DNA of 64,000 nt from Microbacterium sp. Root553 (lineage in GTDB: Bacteria; Actinomycetota; Actinomycetes; Actinomycetales; Microbacteriaceae): positions 2,661,471 to 2,725,470 of the forward strand of contig NZ_LMFY01000001.1 in the NCBI RefSeq assembly GCF_001426995.1. The letters run 5' to 3'. Positions 35,104-43,747 of the stretch are shown piece after piece. Position 1 is the stretch's first letter. Every line of letters starts with the position of its first letter. The position numbers were made by a program, and so were the translations under genes. Under the pieces are notes generated by a model. It was not told the DNA's origin and made no database searches. It worked only from the letters and a program-made list of their open reading frames with translations.

Positions 35104-36363
35104 ATGGCACGTCGACGGCCGCGCATCGCGCGCGCTCCCCGCATCGCACGTCGCACCGTCGTCCTGGCCGTCATCGGAGCAGCCGGCATCGTTCTCTTCT
35201 CGGTGCTCGTGCCGATCCAGACGGCGTTGTACGGCACGCCTCTCCCCCTCTCGTTCATCCTCGCCGCCGCTGTGTGCACGGCGCCGCTGCTGTCCGTCAT
35301 GCACCCCCGCTGGGCCATCGGGATGTTCTGCGCGGCCTCGTTCACCCTCCCGCTCCTGGTGGTCCCGACGCGCGCGACCGAGTCCCCCTGGCCGTGGTCG
35401 GTCCCCGCTCTCCTCGCTTTCGTGCTCCTCGTCGGGGTCACCACCTACGTCCACGGCGCGCGGGTCGGAGCGTTCCCTCTGGCGATCGGAGCGGTCCTGT
35501 CGCTCACCGCTCCACTGCTGCGTCCGGAGATCGTCGCGACGCCCGAGACGGCGGGCACCGCGACCGCGGACCTCATCGTCACGGTGTCCGTCGCCGCGGC
35601 GGTGTTCCTGGTGGCGATCCTCGTCGCGGGACGGATGCGGGTGTCGGCCGAGCTCGTCCGGGAGCGCGAGCATTCCGCACTCGAGGAGTCCCGGCGCTCC
35701 CTCGTCGAGGAGCGCACCCGCATCGCCCGCGAGCTGCACGACGTCATCGCGCACAGCATGTCGGTGATCCAGGTACAGGCCTCGACGGCACGGTACCGGC
35801 TGCCGGAGATCGGCGATACCGCATCAGCGGAGTTCGACAGCATCGCGGCCACAGCGCGCGCCTCACTGACCGAGATGAGACGCATGCTCGGCGTGCTGCG
35901 CACCGAGGATCAGACCGCCGAGCTCGCACCGCAGCAGGGCATCGACGACATACCGGCTCTGGTGGACACCCTGCGCCGCGCGGGCGTGACGATCGGTCTG
36001 GAGATCACCGGGGCGGTGACCGAGGCACCGCCGTCCGTCCAGATCGCCGTCTTCCGCATCGCGCAGGAAGCGCTGAGCAACGCGGTGCGGCATGCCGCGG
36101 GCGCACCGGCGACCGTGCGGGTGCAGTCCGACGCCGACACCGTCCGCATCCGCGTCCGCAACGGGGCTGCGGCAGTCCCGGTGAACCCGACAGGCGGCGG
36201 GTACGGGCTGCGCGGCATGCGCGAGCGCGTCGAGCTGCTCGGCGGCGACTTCGCGGCGGGGCCGCAGTCCGACGGGGGCTGGGAGGTCGCGGCCACGCTT
36301 CCGGTCCTGCTCCCGCCCTCGAATCCCCCCGCGCCTCTCGAACGAACTCAGGAGATCCCGTGA
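35104..36363 (+). CDS. Sensor histidine kinase, NarL/DesK type (HisKA_3)
   Basis: The 419-residue kinase has about six membrane segments (to about residue 180), HisKA_3 with His212 in RIARELHDVIAHSM, and an ATPase domain with EALSNAVRHA and GGGYGLRGMRER. ATG 35104 is preferred because AGGA lies 8 bases upstream; ATG 35095 overlapping the DedA stop is the alternative. The response regulator overlaps by GTGA. The signal is unknown. Confidence 0.88.
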   Translation: MARRRPRIARAPRIARRTVVLAVIGAAGIVLFSVLVPIQTALYGTPLPLSFILAAAVCTAPLLSVMHPRWAIGMFCAASFTLPLLVVPTRATESPWPWSVPALLAFVLLVGVTTYVHGARVGAFPLAIGAVLSLTAPLLRPEIVATPETAGTATADLIVTVSVAAAVFLVAILVAGRMRVSAELVREREHSALEESRRSLVEERTRIARELHDVIAHSMSVIQVQASTARYRLPEIGDTASAEFDSIAATARASLTEMRRMLGVLRTEDQTAELAPQQGIDDIPALVDTLRRAGVTIGLEITGAVTEAPPSVQIAVFRIAQEALSNAVRHAAGAPATVRVQSDADTVRIRVRNGAAAVPVNPTGGGYGLRGMRERVELLGGDFAAGPQSDGGWEVAATLPVLLPPSNPPAPLERTQEIP

Positions 36364-37031
36364 CCATCAGCGTCCTCATCGCCGACGACCAGGCCATGGT
36401 CCGTGCGGGCTTCGCCGCCCTTCTCGATGCCCACGACGGCATCCGGGTCACCGGACAGGCCGCCGACGGCGCCGAGGCCGTCACCCTCGCCGCGAGGCTC
36501 GACCCCGATGTGATCCTCATGGACGTCCGGATGCCGCAGGTGGACGGCATCGAGGCCACGCGCCGCATCCTGGCCCCGGGCTATCCTGCGGCGCATGTGC
36601 CCCGGATCCTGATGCTGACGACCTTCGACATCGACGACTACGTCTACGACGCGCTCGAGGCGGGGGCCAGCGGCTTCCTGCTGAAAGACGCGCTGCCCGA
36701 GGAGCTCGTGCACGCGGTGCGAGTGGTCGCCGGCGGTGACGCGCTCCTCGCACCGAGCGTCACTCGACGGATGATCGAGCAGTTCGCGGGACGACGTCCG
36801 CGCACGCCCCGGGCGGCGACCGCGCTCGCGGAGTTGACCGACCGCGAGCGCGAGGTGCTCGTGCTCATCGGCCGCGGACGCTCGAACGGAGAGATCGCCA
36901 CCGACCTCTTCATCGCCGAGCAGACGGTCAAGACGCACGTCGGCAAGGTGCTCGCGAAACTGGGCCTGCGCGACCGCGTGCACGCCGTGATCCTCGCGTA
37001 CGACGCCGGGCTGGTCGAACCCGCGGCCTGA
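36360..37031 (+). CDS. Response regulator, NarL/FixJ family
   Basis: The 223-residue protein has a receiver with Asp55 in LMDVRMP and a C-terminal LuxR helix-turn-helix (LTDREREVLVLIGRGRSNGE). GTG 36360 has CAGGAGA 4 bases upstream and overlaps the kinase stop. The acyltransferase gene follows after a hairpin, so that gene or more distant genes are possible targets. Confidence 0.9.
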   Translation: MTISVLIADDQAMVRAGFAALLDAHDGIRVTGQAADGAEAVTLAARLDPDVILMDVRMPQVDGIEATRRILAPGYPAAHVPRILMLTTFDIDDYVYDALEAGASGFLLKDALPEELVHAVRVVAGGDALLAPSVTRRMIEQFAGRRPRTPRAATALAELTDREREVLVLIGRGRSNGEIATDLFIAEQTVKTHVGKVLAKLGLRDRVHAVILAYDAGLVEPAA

Positions 37032-37073
37032 GCACCGGTGCCGACATCACACCACGGTAGGGGTGCGAACAGC

Positions 37074-37096
37074 CCCGCAGGGTGATCCGCTGCGGG
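37074..37096 (+). terminator. Possible hairpin terminator after the response regulator
   Basis: CCCGCAG and CTGCGGG pair across a 9-base loop, 43 bases past the stop. The 7-bp stem is modest and lacks a T tract. Confidence 0.35.
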
Positions 37097-37112
37097 CCAC
37101 CGGGTTCATACG

Positions 37113-37136
37113 CTCCTCGGACACCCATCCGAGGAG
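37113..37136 (+). promoter_or_regulatory. Hairpin covering the ribosome site of the acyltransferase gene
   Basis: CTCCTCGGA and TCCGAGGAG pair perfectly (9 bp, 6-base loop). The right arm contains the GAGGAG ribosome-binding sequence, ending 6 bases before ATG 37143. If transcribed, the fold would hide the ribosome site; as DNA it is an operator-like palindrome. Confidence 0.45.
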
Positions 37137-37142
37137 GACACC

Positions 37143-38459
37143 ATGGCCATCGTCGACACACCGCGGGTCACCGCCGCGCCGTCTCGGCTCCCTGCGGGCC
37201 GGGACACCGGGATCGACCTGCTTCGGGCGGTCTGCGTGGTCGGGGTCGTGCTCCTGCACGCGATCATGATCGGCGTCACCGTCGTCGACGGTGCCCCGGT
37301 CTTCGCCAACGCGAGCGAGGGCACCCGATGGATCGTCCCGGTGAGCTGGCTTCTGCAGGTCATGCCGCTGTTCTTCATCATCGGCGGATTCGCCGGTGTG
37401 CTCGCGTACCGCCGTCAGCGCGACCGCGGCGCGTCTGCATCCGCCTTCATCGCAGGCCGGGTGCACCGGCTGCTGCGTCCGGCCGTGGTGACGATCGGCG
37501 TCGTGGGGATCGCACTCGGCGTGCTGAGCGCGATCGGCGTGCCGGCGGAGGTGATCATGATCGCGGGGTTCCGCTACAGCCAGCCGCTGTGGTTCCTCGC
37601 GGTCTTCCTGCTCTGCCAGGCCCTGCTCCCGACTCTCGCGCGTGCCCACGAGTCGATGCCGAAGACGACGCTGGGCGCGCTCGCTCTGGCGGCGCTGGTC
37701 GTCGACGCCGTGCGCGCGCAGACGGGACTCGAGGGCGTGGGCTTCTTCAACCTCGCCTTCGTCTGGCTCGCCCTGCAGCAGATCGGCTTCTTCCTCGCAG
37801 ACGGGACTCTCGACCGCCTGCGCGGACGCACGAGGGCCCTGGGCGGTGCGGCCGCTCTGATCGCGCTGGTCTGCTCGTTCGTCGGCGGCGTCCACTCCCC
37901 CGATCTGATCGCCAACATCAACCCGCCCACCACCGCCCTGCTGCTCGTCGGGGTCGTGCATCTGAGCGCCGTCTCCCTCCTCGGCGACCGGATCAGAACC
38001 CTCAGCCGGCGTCCGGCTGTTGCGGCCTTCTCCTCGTTCGTCAACCGCCGCACCATGACGATCTACCTGTGGCACATGCCCGTGCTGCTCGCCATGGCGG
38101 GCATGTCTGCCGTATGGGCAGCGACCTCGGGCATCGCACTCCCCGCGCCGAGCAGCACGCTGTGGTGGGCGAGCAGACCGCTGTGGCTCGCATCGGCGCT
38201 GGTCCTCACCGCTCTGATCGCCGTCGTCTTCACCCGCGTGGAGACGCGCCCCTCGCCGTCGCCCACGGAATCGCGCACGCGCGTCTGGGCGGCGACCGCT
38301 CTCGGACTCGGCGGCGTCCTGCTGCTGCTGGTCGCCGGCACCTCCGTGCTCACCGCGACGATCACGGTGGGAGCACTGTTGTTCGCCGGGCGCCTCGCCG
38401 GCAGCTCAGGTCAGTCCGCGCGCCGCGAGCGCGTCACCCACATCGTCGGCATGGCGTAG
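37143..38459 (+). CDS. Acyltransferase 3 family membrane protein
   Basis: The 438-residue protein has about ten membrane segments and the family start IDLLRAVCVVGVVLLHA with its conserved His, then PLFFIIGGFAG. Family members acetylate sugars, glycolipids or cell wall polymers. The target is unknown. Its last 54 bases overlap the convergent bioN gene. A hairpin masks its ribosome site. Confidence 0.85.
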   Translation: MAIVDTPRVTAAPSRLPAGRDTGIDLLRAVCVVGVVLLHAIMIGVTVVDGAPVFANASEGTRWIVPVSWLLQVMPLFFIIGGFAGVLAYRRQRDRGASASAFIAGRVHRLLRPAVVTIGVVGIALGVLSAIGVPAEVIMIAGFRYSQPLWFLAVFLLCQALLPTLARAHESMPKTTLGALALAALVVDAVRAQTGLEGVGFFNLAFVWLALQQIGFFLADGTLDRLRGRTRALGGAAALIALVCSFVGGVHSPDLIANINPPTTALLLVGVVHLSAVSLLGDRIRTLSRRPAVAAFSSFVNRRTMTIYLWHMPVLLAMAGMSAVWAATSGIALPAPSSTLWWASRPLWLASALVLTALIAVVFTRVETRPSPSPTESRTRVWAATALGLGGVLLLLVAGTSVLTATITVGALLFAGRLAGSSGQSARRERVTHIVGMA

Positions 38460-38999
38460 CGTGCGCACCAGCAGCGGCACCACCCCTCGTGCATCGATCC
38501 GGATCCCCCTGGCCCGGTGTGCGTCCCTGACGTCGGACGCGAACGAGGCGACCACGGGGATCATGGTGAGCGCGAGCGACATGGTCATCGCCACGGCATC
38601 GGGGTTCACGCCGTACCGCCGCAGGGGCACGAGGAGGCGGTGCAGAACAGCCACCAGCTGCTCCATGGGCGTCGTGATCGTCAGCAGCGACGCCGCCAGC
38701 AGGAGGGCGACGACTCTCCCCGTGTTGATCCACGCCGTCAGCGGGGACACGAAGATCCACAGCGCCGTGCCGAGCACCAGCACGAGCCACCGCAGACGCC
38801 AGATCTCCGTGCCGAGGATCCGTACCGGCAGTCGCGCCAGCAGATACAGAACACCGACCGCGAGCAGCGCGAGGATGATGCTCATCACACCGCGCGGAAC
38901 CGCCGACAGCGTCAGCGCGAGCACGGCGAGCACAGTGAGCTTCGCGCCGGCCGGCATCCGGTGCACGACGCTCGTGCCATGGCGATACGTCTGGATCAT
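38406..38999 (-). CDS. bioN: Biotin ECF transporter, transmembrane T component
   Basis: The 197-residue membrane protein has about four to five membrane segments and the ECF-T motif region HRARGIRIDARG (second Ala-Arg-Gly motif in ADDVGDALAARG). It couples the ATPase BioM to the substrate-binding BioY. The start overlaps bioM by ATGA. Its 3' end overlaps the convergent acyltransferase gene. Confidence 0.85.
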   Translation of the reverse strand: MIQTYRHGTSVVHRMPAGAKLTVLAVLALTLSAVPRGVMSIILALLAVGVLYLLARLPVRILGTEIWRLRWLVLVLGTALWIFVSPLTAWINTGRVVALLLAASLLTITTPMEQLVAVLHRLLVPLRRYGVNPDAVAMTMSLALTMIPVVASFASDVRDAHRARGIRIDARGVVPLLVRTLRHADDVGDALAARGLT

Positions 39000-39688
39000 G
39001 CGCACAGATCTCGGTACGCGGCGATCACCTCGGCCGGTGCACCGGAGGCGTGGATCGCGCCATGCTCGAAGAGCACGGCGTGGTCGCAGCGCGACGCCAG
39101 TTCCAGGTCGTGGGTCACGATGACCAGCTGCGCCGCGCACGCGAGCAGCAGGTCGCCCACTCTGCGGGCATTGCGCAGATCGAGGAGCGTCGTCGGCTCG
39201 TCGGCGATCACCAGTCTCGGCTGCGTGATGAGCACCGAGGCGAGTGCGAGCATCTGCTTCTGACCGCCGGAGAGGTCGGATGCCGCGACCTGCGCGTGGT
39301 CGGACAGACCGTGCTCGGCCAGGGCCGCCGACACCCGCGACGCCACCTCCGCGCGCGGCAGACCGCGCAGCGAGAGCGCGAGGTCCTCGGCCGGAGTCGG
39401 CATGAGGATCTGCGCCTGCGGATCCGTGAACACGAAGCCCACCCGGCGCCGCAGTGCGACGGTGTCGCGCCTGCTGTCCAGACCGTGCACCCGCACCGTT
39501 CCCGTCGAGGGGAGCACGAGTCCGTTGAGCAGGCGAGCGAACGTCGATTTGCCCGAACCGTTGGCGCCGATGATCGCCGTCGTCGCCGCGGTGAGCTCGA
39601 CGCTGATGTCGCGGAGGATGGCCCGCCCCTCGCGCTCGACGCTCACGTCGTCGAGCGCGATGGGGGCAACAGCCGTCTCAGGCCGCAC
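38996..39688 (-). CDS. bioM: Biotin ECF transporter, ATP-binding A component
   Basis: The 230-residue ATPase has Walker A GANGSGKS, Q-loop FTDPQAQIL, signature LSGGQKQM, Walker B LVIADEPTTLLD and THDLE. GTG 39688, overlapping the bioY stop by 11 bases, gives VRPETAVAPIALDD; a frame extending to 39772 would lie inside bioY and is rejected. Co-transcribed with bioY and bioN. Confidence 0.88.
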   Translation of the reverse strand: MRPETAVAPIALDDVSVEREGRAILRDISVELTAATTAIIGANGSGKSTFARLLNGLVLPSTGTVRVHGLDSRRDTVALRRRVGFVFTDPQAQILMPTPAEDLALSLRGLPRAEVASRVSAALAEHGLSDHAQVAASDLSGGQKQMLALASVLITQPRLVIADEPTTLLDLRNARRVGDLLLACAAQLVIVTHDLELASRCDHAVLFEHGAIHASGAPAEVIAAYRDLCA

Positions 39689-40271
39689 GGACCGAGGCCG
39701 ACGCGCGCGGAACCCGCGCTCCGAAAGCGCGCGGATAGGCGCGGCGCAGGGCGACCGTGAGCACCGTCGCACAGGCCGCCTTGATCAGGTCGCCGGGAAG
39801 GAACACCAGGCTCGACAGTGCGGTCGGAACGAGATCGGTGCCGAGCACGAGTGCCTGCACGGGGATCCCGAATGCGTAGACCGCCAGTATTCCCCCCAGC
39901 ACCGCGCCCGACGCGACCCGCCACCAGGTGATGCGTCCGCCATGCACGAGCAGGCCGACGACGACCACCCCGACCACCCAGCCGAGGAGGTATCCCGCGG
40001 TGGGCCCGACGAAGACGCCGAGCCCCCCGCGTCCTCCGGCGAGGACCGGGAGTCCGACCGCTGCGAGGACGAGGACGAGCAGCACCGACAGCGGCGCGAG
40101 ACGAGGACCCAGTACCGCCCCGGCGAGCATCACTCCCAGAGTCTGCGCGGTGATCGGCACGCCTCCGGGGACAGGCACCGTCACCGTGCCGAGCACGACG
40201 ATCAGAGCCGCGAAGACGGCGATGCGAGCGAGATCCCGTCCGGCCTCACCATGGTGTCGAGTCATGCGCAT
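39678..40271 (-). CDS. bioY: Biotin transporter substrate-binding S component
   Basis: The 197-residue membrane protein has about six membrane segments and the BioY motifs VPVPGGVPITAQTLGVMLAG and GPTAGYLLGW. It binds biotin at the outer face and works with BioM and BioN. AGGAAGGA precedes ATG 40271; ATG 40265 is an alternative. It is divergent from bioQ over a spacer packed with BioQ-type sites. Confidence 0.93.
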   Translation of the reverse strand: MRMTRHHGEAGRDLARIAVFAALIVVLGTVTVPVPGGVPITAQTLGVMLAGAVLGPRLAPLSVLLVLVLAAVGLPVLAGGRGGLGVFVGPTAGYLLGWVVGVVVVGLLVHGGRITWWRVASGAVLGGILAVYAFGIPVQALVLGTDLVPTALSSLVFLPGDLIKAACATVLTVALRRAYPRAFGARVPRASASVRAA

Positions 40272-40280
40272 GATCCTTCC

Positions 40281-40308
40281 TGAACACTGTTCACCTGAAC
40301 GGTGTTCA
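40281..40308. promoter_or_regulatory. Double BioQ operator between bioY and bioQ
   Basis: Two identical-type palindromes TGAAC-N3-GTTCA are at 40281-40293 and 40296-40308, centres 15 bases apart, followed by CACTATAGTG (40307-40316). The TGAAC-N3-GTTCA core matches the C. glutamicum BioQ site. The spacer between starts is only 50 bases, so a bound TetR protein would block both genes. Confidence 0.8.
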
Positions 40309-40321
40309 CTATAGTGAGGTC

Positions 40322-40921
40322 ATGAGCCCCGAGCACAACTCGACGCGTCACGATCGCGCCGGCGTCGCACGCACCGCCCTCGCCCTCCTCGACGAGGTGG
40401 GGCTGGCCGATCTGTCGATGCGGCGCATCGCCGCGAAGCTCGAGGTGCAGCCGAGCGCTCTCTACTGGCATTTCTCCAGCAAACAGGAGCTCCTCGCCGA
40501 GCTCGCCGATCGGATCACCGCGACCATTCCCCGCGACGACGCCGATGTGCTGACGACGGCGCGCAGCATTCGGGACGCACTGTTCCGTCACCGCGACGGT
40601 GCAGAGCTGGTGCTCAGCACCTATGCACTGCAACTCGGATCGTCATCCGCCCAGTCCGCGCTCGAGGCGTCATTGCAGCGCCGAGGCGCGACGCACGCCG
40701 AGGAGCGATCGGTCGCCCTGCTGCATTTCATCCTCGGTCACGCGACGCTCGTACAGCAGCGCATGCACGCGGACAGCCACGGTGCACTCCCCTCGGCAGA
40801 CACCGTCGACGTGACCGCCGGTCTCGACCGTGTCTTCGATCTCGGAGTGGCCGCGCTGAGCGGCGAGACGGCACCCGCCGGACTCAGCGCGTCGCGTCCT
40901 CCGCGGCGTGACCGAGCCTGA
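40322..40921 (+). CDS. bioQ: TetR-family regulator of biotin transport
   Basis: The 199-residue protein has a TetR helix-turn-helix near the N-terminus (LSMRRIAAKLEVQPSALYWH, about 31-50) and a helical C-terminal domain. Divergence from bioY and the TGAAC-N3-GTTCA sites identify it as BioQ, which represses biotin genes in actinobacteria. Its last 38 bases overlap the convergent MFS gene. Confidence 0.87.
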   Translation: MSPEHNSTRHDRAGVARTALALLDEVGLADLSMRRIAAKLEVQPSALYWHFSSKQELLAELADRITATIPRDDADVLTTARSIRDALFRHRDGAELVLSTYALQLGSSSAQSALEASLQRRGATHAEERSVALLHFILGHATLVQQRMHADSHGALPSADTVDVTAGLDRVFDLGVAALSGETAPAGLSASRPPRRDRA

Positions 40922-42254
40922 GCCCGGGAAGCGACGCCACGAGCACGAGCGCAAGACAGAACGCGAATACCACGGCGAATGCTGCGACCTGGCCGCCGAG
41001 ACTCGCGACGGCCAGACCGGCCAGAGCGATCACCACCGCAGCCCCCGTGGAGTCGGAGATCGACAGCGCCGACGAATTGAAGCCCTGATCCCCCTCGACG
41101 GAATAGGCGATCATGAGCACCGTCAGCCGCGGGTACAGAAGTCCCATTCCGCCGCCCGCGAAGCCCCAACCCACCACGACCAGCAGCGCCGGCGCGGCTC
41201 CGAGTGCGGCGAGGAGCACGAACACCAGCGCCGTGAGCAGCAGCGAGAGGCTGATGAGCGTGATGCGGGTGTTGCCGAGACGCTCTCCGAAGCGGCCCTG
41301 CAGCTGCGACGCACCGGCCCAGGCGAGGGCCGCCAGCATCAGTGCGACGCCGGCCCACGTCGCGGTGAAGCCGAAGCGCTCCATCAGCAGGTAGGGGATG
41401 TACGCCTCCGCGGCGAAGAACGCCCCCGCCACGACACCGCGCATGAGCACGACGCTGGGCAGTCCTCGCCCGGCGCGCAGCGTTCCTCGTGGCAGCAGCG
41501 GGAGAAGCGCGACGGAGATGACCACGAGCGCGCCGATGGCCACCGGCCAGCCGACCCGCACGGCCATCTCTGCGCTGATGCCGATCAGGACCGCGCACAC
41601 CGCCACGACGAACGCCAGTCCGAGGCGGATGACGAGGGAACGGGCATCCTGAGGCTCCCCGCGTCCGAGGTCGACGCCTCGCAACCGCGCCGCGATCGTC
41701 AGGAAGGCGACGGCCGTGAGCACGGCGACCCCGAGGAAGGCCCAGCGCCAGTCGAGGTACTCCGCGACGGCGCCCGCGAGGAACGGACCGATCATCGAGG
41801 GAACCACCCAGGCCGCGGCGAACGCCGCGAACACTCTGCCGTGCAGCTGCGGCGGGTAGAGCCGGGCCACGACGACGTAGAGCGCCACCGTCTGGCCGCC
41901 CGTCCCGAGCCCCTGCACGAGACGACCGATCAGGAACTGCTCCATCGTGCTCGCGAGACCCGACAGGATCAGCCCGGCGATGAACAGCGTCACCGCGACG
42001 TACAGCGCGCCTCGCGGCCCGCGGGCATCCGACCACGCTCCGGCGGCGACCATGCCGATGACGCTGGTCGCCAGCGTCCCCGCGAAGGCGACCGCATACA
42101 GTGCACGACCGTCGAGGGCGTCGCTGACGATCGGCATGACCGTGGTCACCGCCAGCGCCTCGATCGCCGCGAAGAAGATCAGGGCGACCGCGCCGGCCGT
42201 GACCCAGCGGCGCTGACGATCCCAGATCGAGACGGTCGAGGTGACCGCGGTCAT
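40884..42254 (-). CDS. MFS transporter, drug exporter-like
   Basis: The 456-residue protein has 12-14 membrane segments and GAWSDARGPRGALY (MFS loop 2-3 motif) plus GRLVQGLGTGGQT, typical of drug:proton antiporters. ATG 42254 overlaps the aminotransferase stop by ATGA, so it is the last gene of the suf-led transcript. The 3' end overlaps bioQ. The substrate is unknown. Confidence 0.85.
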   Translation of the reverse strand: MTAVTSTVSIWDRQRRWVTAGAVALIFFAAIEALAVTTVMPIVSDALDGRALYAVAFAGTLATSVIGMVAAGAWSDARGPRGALYVAVTLFIAGLILSGLASTMEQFLIGRLVQGLGTGGQTVALYVVVARLYPPQLHGRVFAAFAAAWVVPSMIGPFLAGAVAEYLDWRWAFLGVAVLTAVAFLTIAARLRGVDLGRGEPQDARSLVIRLGLAFVVAVCAVLIGISAEMAVRVGWPVAIGALVVISVALLPLLPRGTLRAGRGLPSVVLMRGVVAGAFFAAEAYIPYLLMERFGFTATWAGVALMLAALAWAGASQLQGRFGERLGNTRITLISLSLLLTALVFVLLAALGAAPALLVVVGWGFAGGGMGLLYPRLTVLMIAYSVEGDQGFNSSALSISDSTGAAVVIALAGLAVASLGGQVAAFAVVFAFCLALVLVASLPGLRLGHAAEDATR

Positions 42255-43405
42255 CGATCCACGAGCGTCGCGATGCGCTCGACGGCCTCGGTGAGGATCT
42301 CCGGGCTCGTGCCGAAGTTCAGCCGGACGTGACCACGACCCTCCTCGCCGAAGGCGGGACCGAAGTGCAGGGCGACCCTGGCCTCCTTGAGGATGCGCCG
42401 CGCGGGGTTGTCCCCCCATCCGAGAGCGGTGAGATCGATCCAGGCCAGGTACCCGGCATCCGGGATCCGATAGCGCGCGGCGGGCAGACGCGCGGCGAGC
42501 AGGTCATGGAGAAGCACCCGATTCGCGTCGAGCGTGCGCAGCAGCCCGTCGAGCCAGGGGTCGCTCTCCTCCGTGAAAGCCGCGACGGCGGCGAGCAGGC
42601 CGAACTGGCCCGTGCGCCACTCGACCTCGACGGGCAGACCCCGCACGACCGCAGTCGTGGCGTCCGATGCGGTCACCATGAGAGCGCACTTGAGCCCCGC
42701 CAGGTTGAACGCCTTGCTCGCACTCACCACCGCATAGCCGACGGCGGCGGCCGCGGCTCCGGTGTGCAGGAACGGCGTGAAGCCCGCACCGGGCTGGGCG
42801 AGCGGCGCGTGGATCTCATCCGAGATCACCGAGACGCCGAACTCCTCGGCCAGCTCCGCCAGCGCCGTGAGCGCGTCGCGGTCGTGGACGGTGCCGGTGG
42901 GGTTGTGCGGGTTGCAGAGGAGTATGGCGGTGGCACCGCTCTCGAAGGCCGCGCGGATGCCGTCGAGATCGAGCTCCCAGGACGAGCCGGTGTCGCGCAG
43001 CGGGACCCGCTCCACCTCGGCGCTGGCCTCGGACACGAGGTCGTAGAACGGCGGATAGACAGGGGGCGTGACGACGACGCGCTCGCCCGGTCGCGTCACG
43101 CGCCGCAGGATCTCGACGATCCCCATGCTCACGTCAGCGGTGCTGCGCATTCGCGCGGGATCGGGCTGCCAGCCGAATCGCCGCAGCGCGAAGTCGCTGT
43201 ACGTCGACGCGAGCGGGGTGCGGGAGGCGACGTAGCCGGTGTCCCCTCTGTCGACCGCCCGGCGCAGAGCCGAGGAGATCGTCGGAGCGAGCGGGAAGTC
43301 CGTCTCCGCGACGAACAGCGGCAGCACGTCGGCGGGATACTCCCGCCACTTCTCGCTGGTGCGCGCGCGGAGCTCCGCCAAGGGCAGAGCCCTGACCTCG
43401 AGCAT
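42251..43405 (-). CDS. MalY/PatB-type aminotransferase or C-S lyase
   Basis: The 384-residue fold-type I PLP enzyme has FVAETDFPLAP, NPHNPTG (substrate loop), DEIHAPL and the Schiff-base Lys231 in SASKAFNLAGLK. This subgroup includes cystathionine beta-lyases that release sulfide or thiols from cysteine derivatives. It starts 2 bases after sufT and overlaps the MFS gene, at the end of the SUF operon. Substrate is not determinable. Confidence 0.85.
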   Translation of the reverse strand: MLEVRALPLAELRARTSEKWREYPADVLPLFVAETDFPLAPTISSALRRAVDRGDTGYVASRTPLASTYSDFALRRFGWQPDPARMRSTADVSMGIVEILRRVTRPGERVVVTPPVYPPFYDLVSEASAEVERVPLRDTGSSWELDLDGIRAAFESGATAILLCNPHNPTGTVHDRDALTALAELAEEFGVSVISDEIHAPLAQPGAGFTPFLHTGAAAAAVGYAVVSASKAFNLAGLKCALMVTASDATTAVVRGLPVEVEWRTGQFGLLAAVAAFTEESDPWLDGLLRTLDANRVLLHDLLAARLPAARYRIPDAGYLAWIDLTALGWGDNPARRILKEARVALHFGPAFGEEGRGHVRLNFGTSPEILTEAVERIATLVDR

Positions 43406-43407
43406 CC

Positions 43408-43737
43408 TCAGATCGCGAAGCCGAGTGCGCGCATCATGTCGCGGCCGTCGTCACTGATCCGCTCGGGACCCCACGGCGGCATCCACACCCAGTTGATGCG
43501 GAAGCGATCCACCACGCTCTCCAGAGCCTGAGCAGTCTGATCCTCGAGCACGTCGGTGAGGGGGCAGCCAGCGCTGGTCAGCGTCATGTGGATGACGAGG
43601 GCGTCGTTCTCGTCGTCCCACGCGAGATCGTAGATGAGTCCGAGGTCGACGACGTTGATCCCGAGTTCGGGATCCATGACGTCCTTGAGAGCCTCGGTGA
43701 CCTCGTCGTACTTCGCGTCGGTGAGCGTCGCTGTCAT
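43408..43737 (-). CDS. sufT: DUF59 iron-sulfur assembly factor
   Basis: The 109-residue protein has the MIP18/DUF59 signature: VMDPELGINVVDLGLIYD and TSAGCPLTD. SufT aids Fe-S cluster delivery or maturation. ATG 43737 is chosen as homology begins there; an extension to 43827 would overlap sufC. It follows sufC after 10 bases. Confidence 0.9.
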   Translation of the reverse strand: MTATLTDAKYDEVTEALKDVMDPELGINVVDLGLIYDLAWDDENDALVIHMTLTSAGCPLTDVLEDQTAQALESVVDRFRINWVWMPPWGPERISDDGRDMMRALGFAI

Positions 43738-43747
43738 GCCGATCAGC

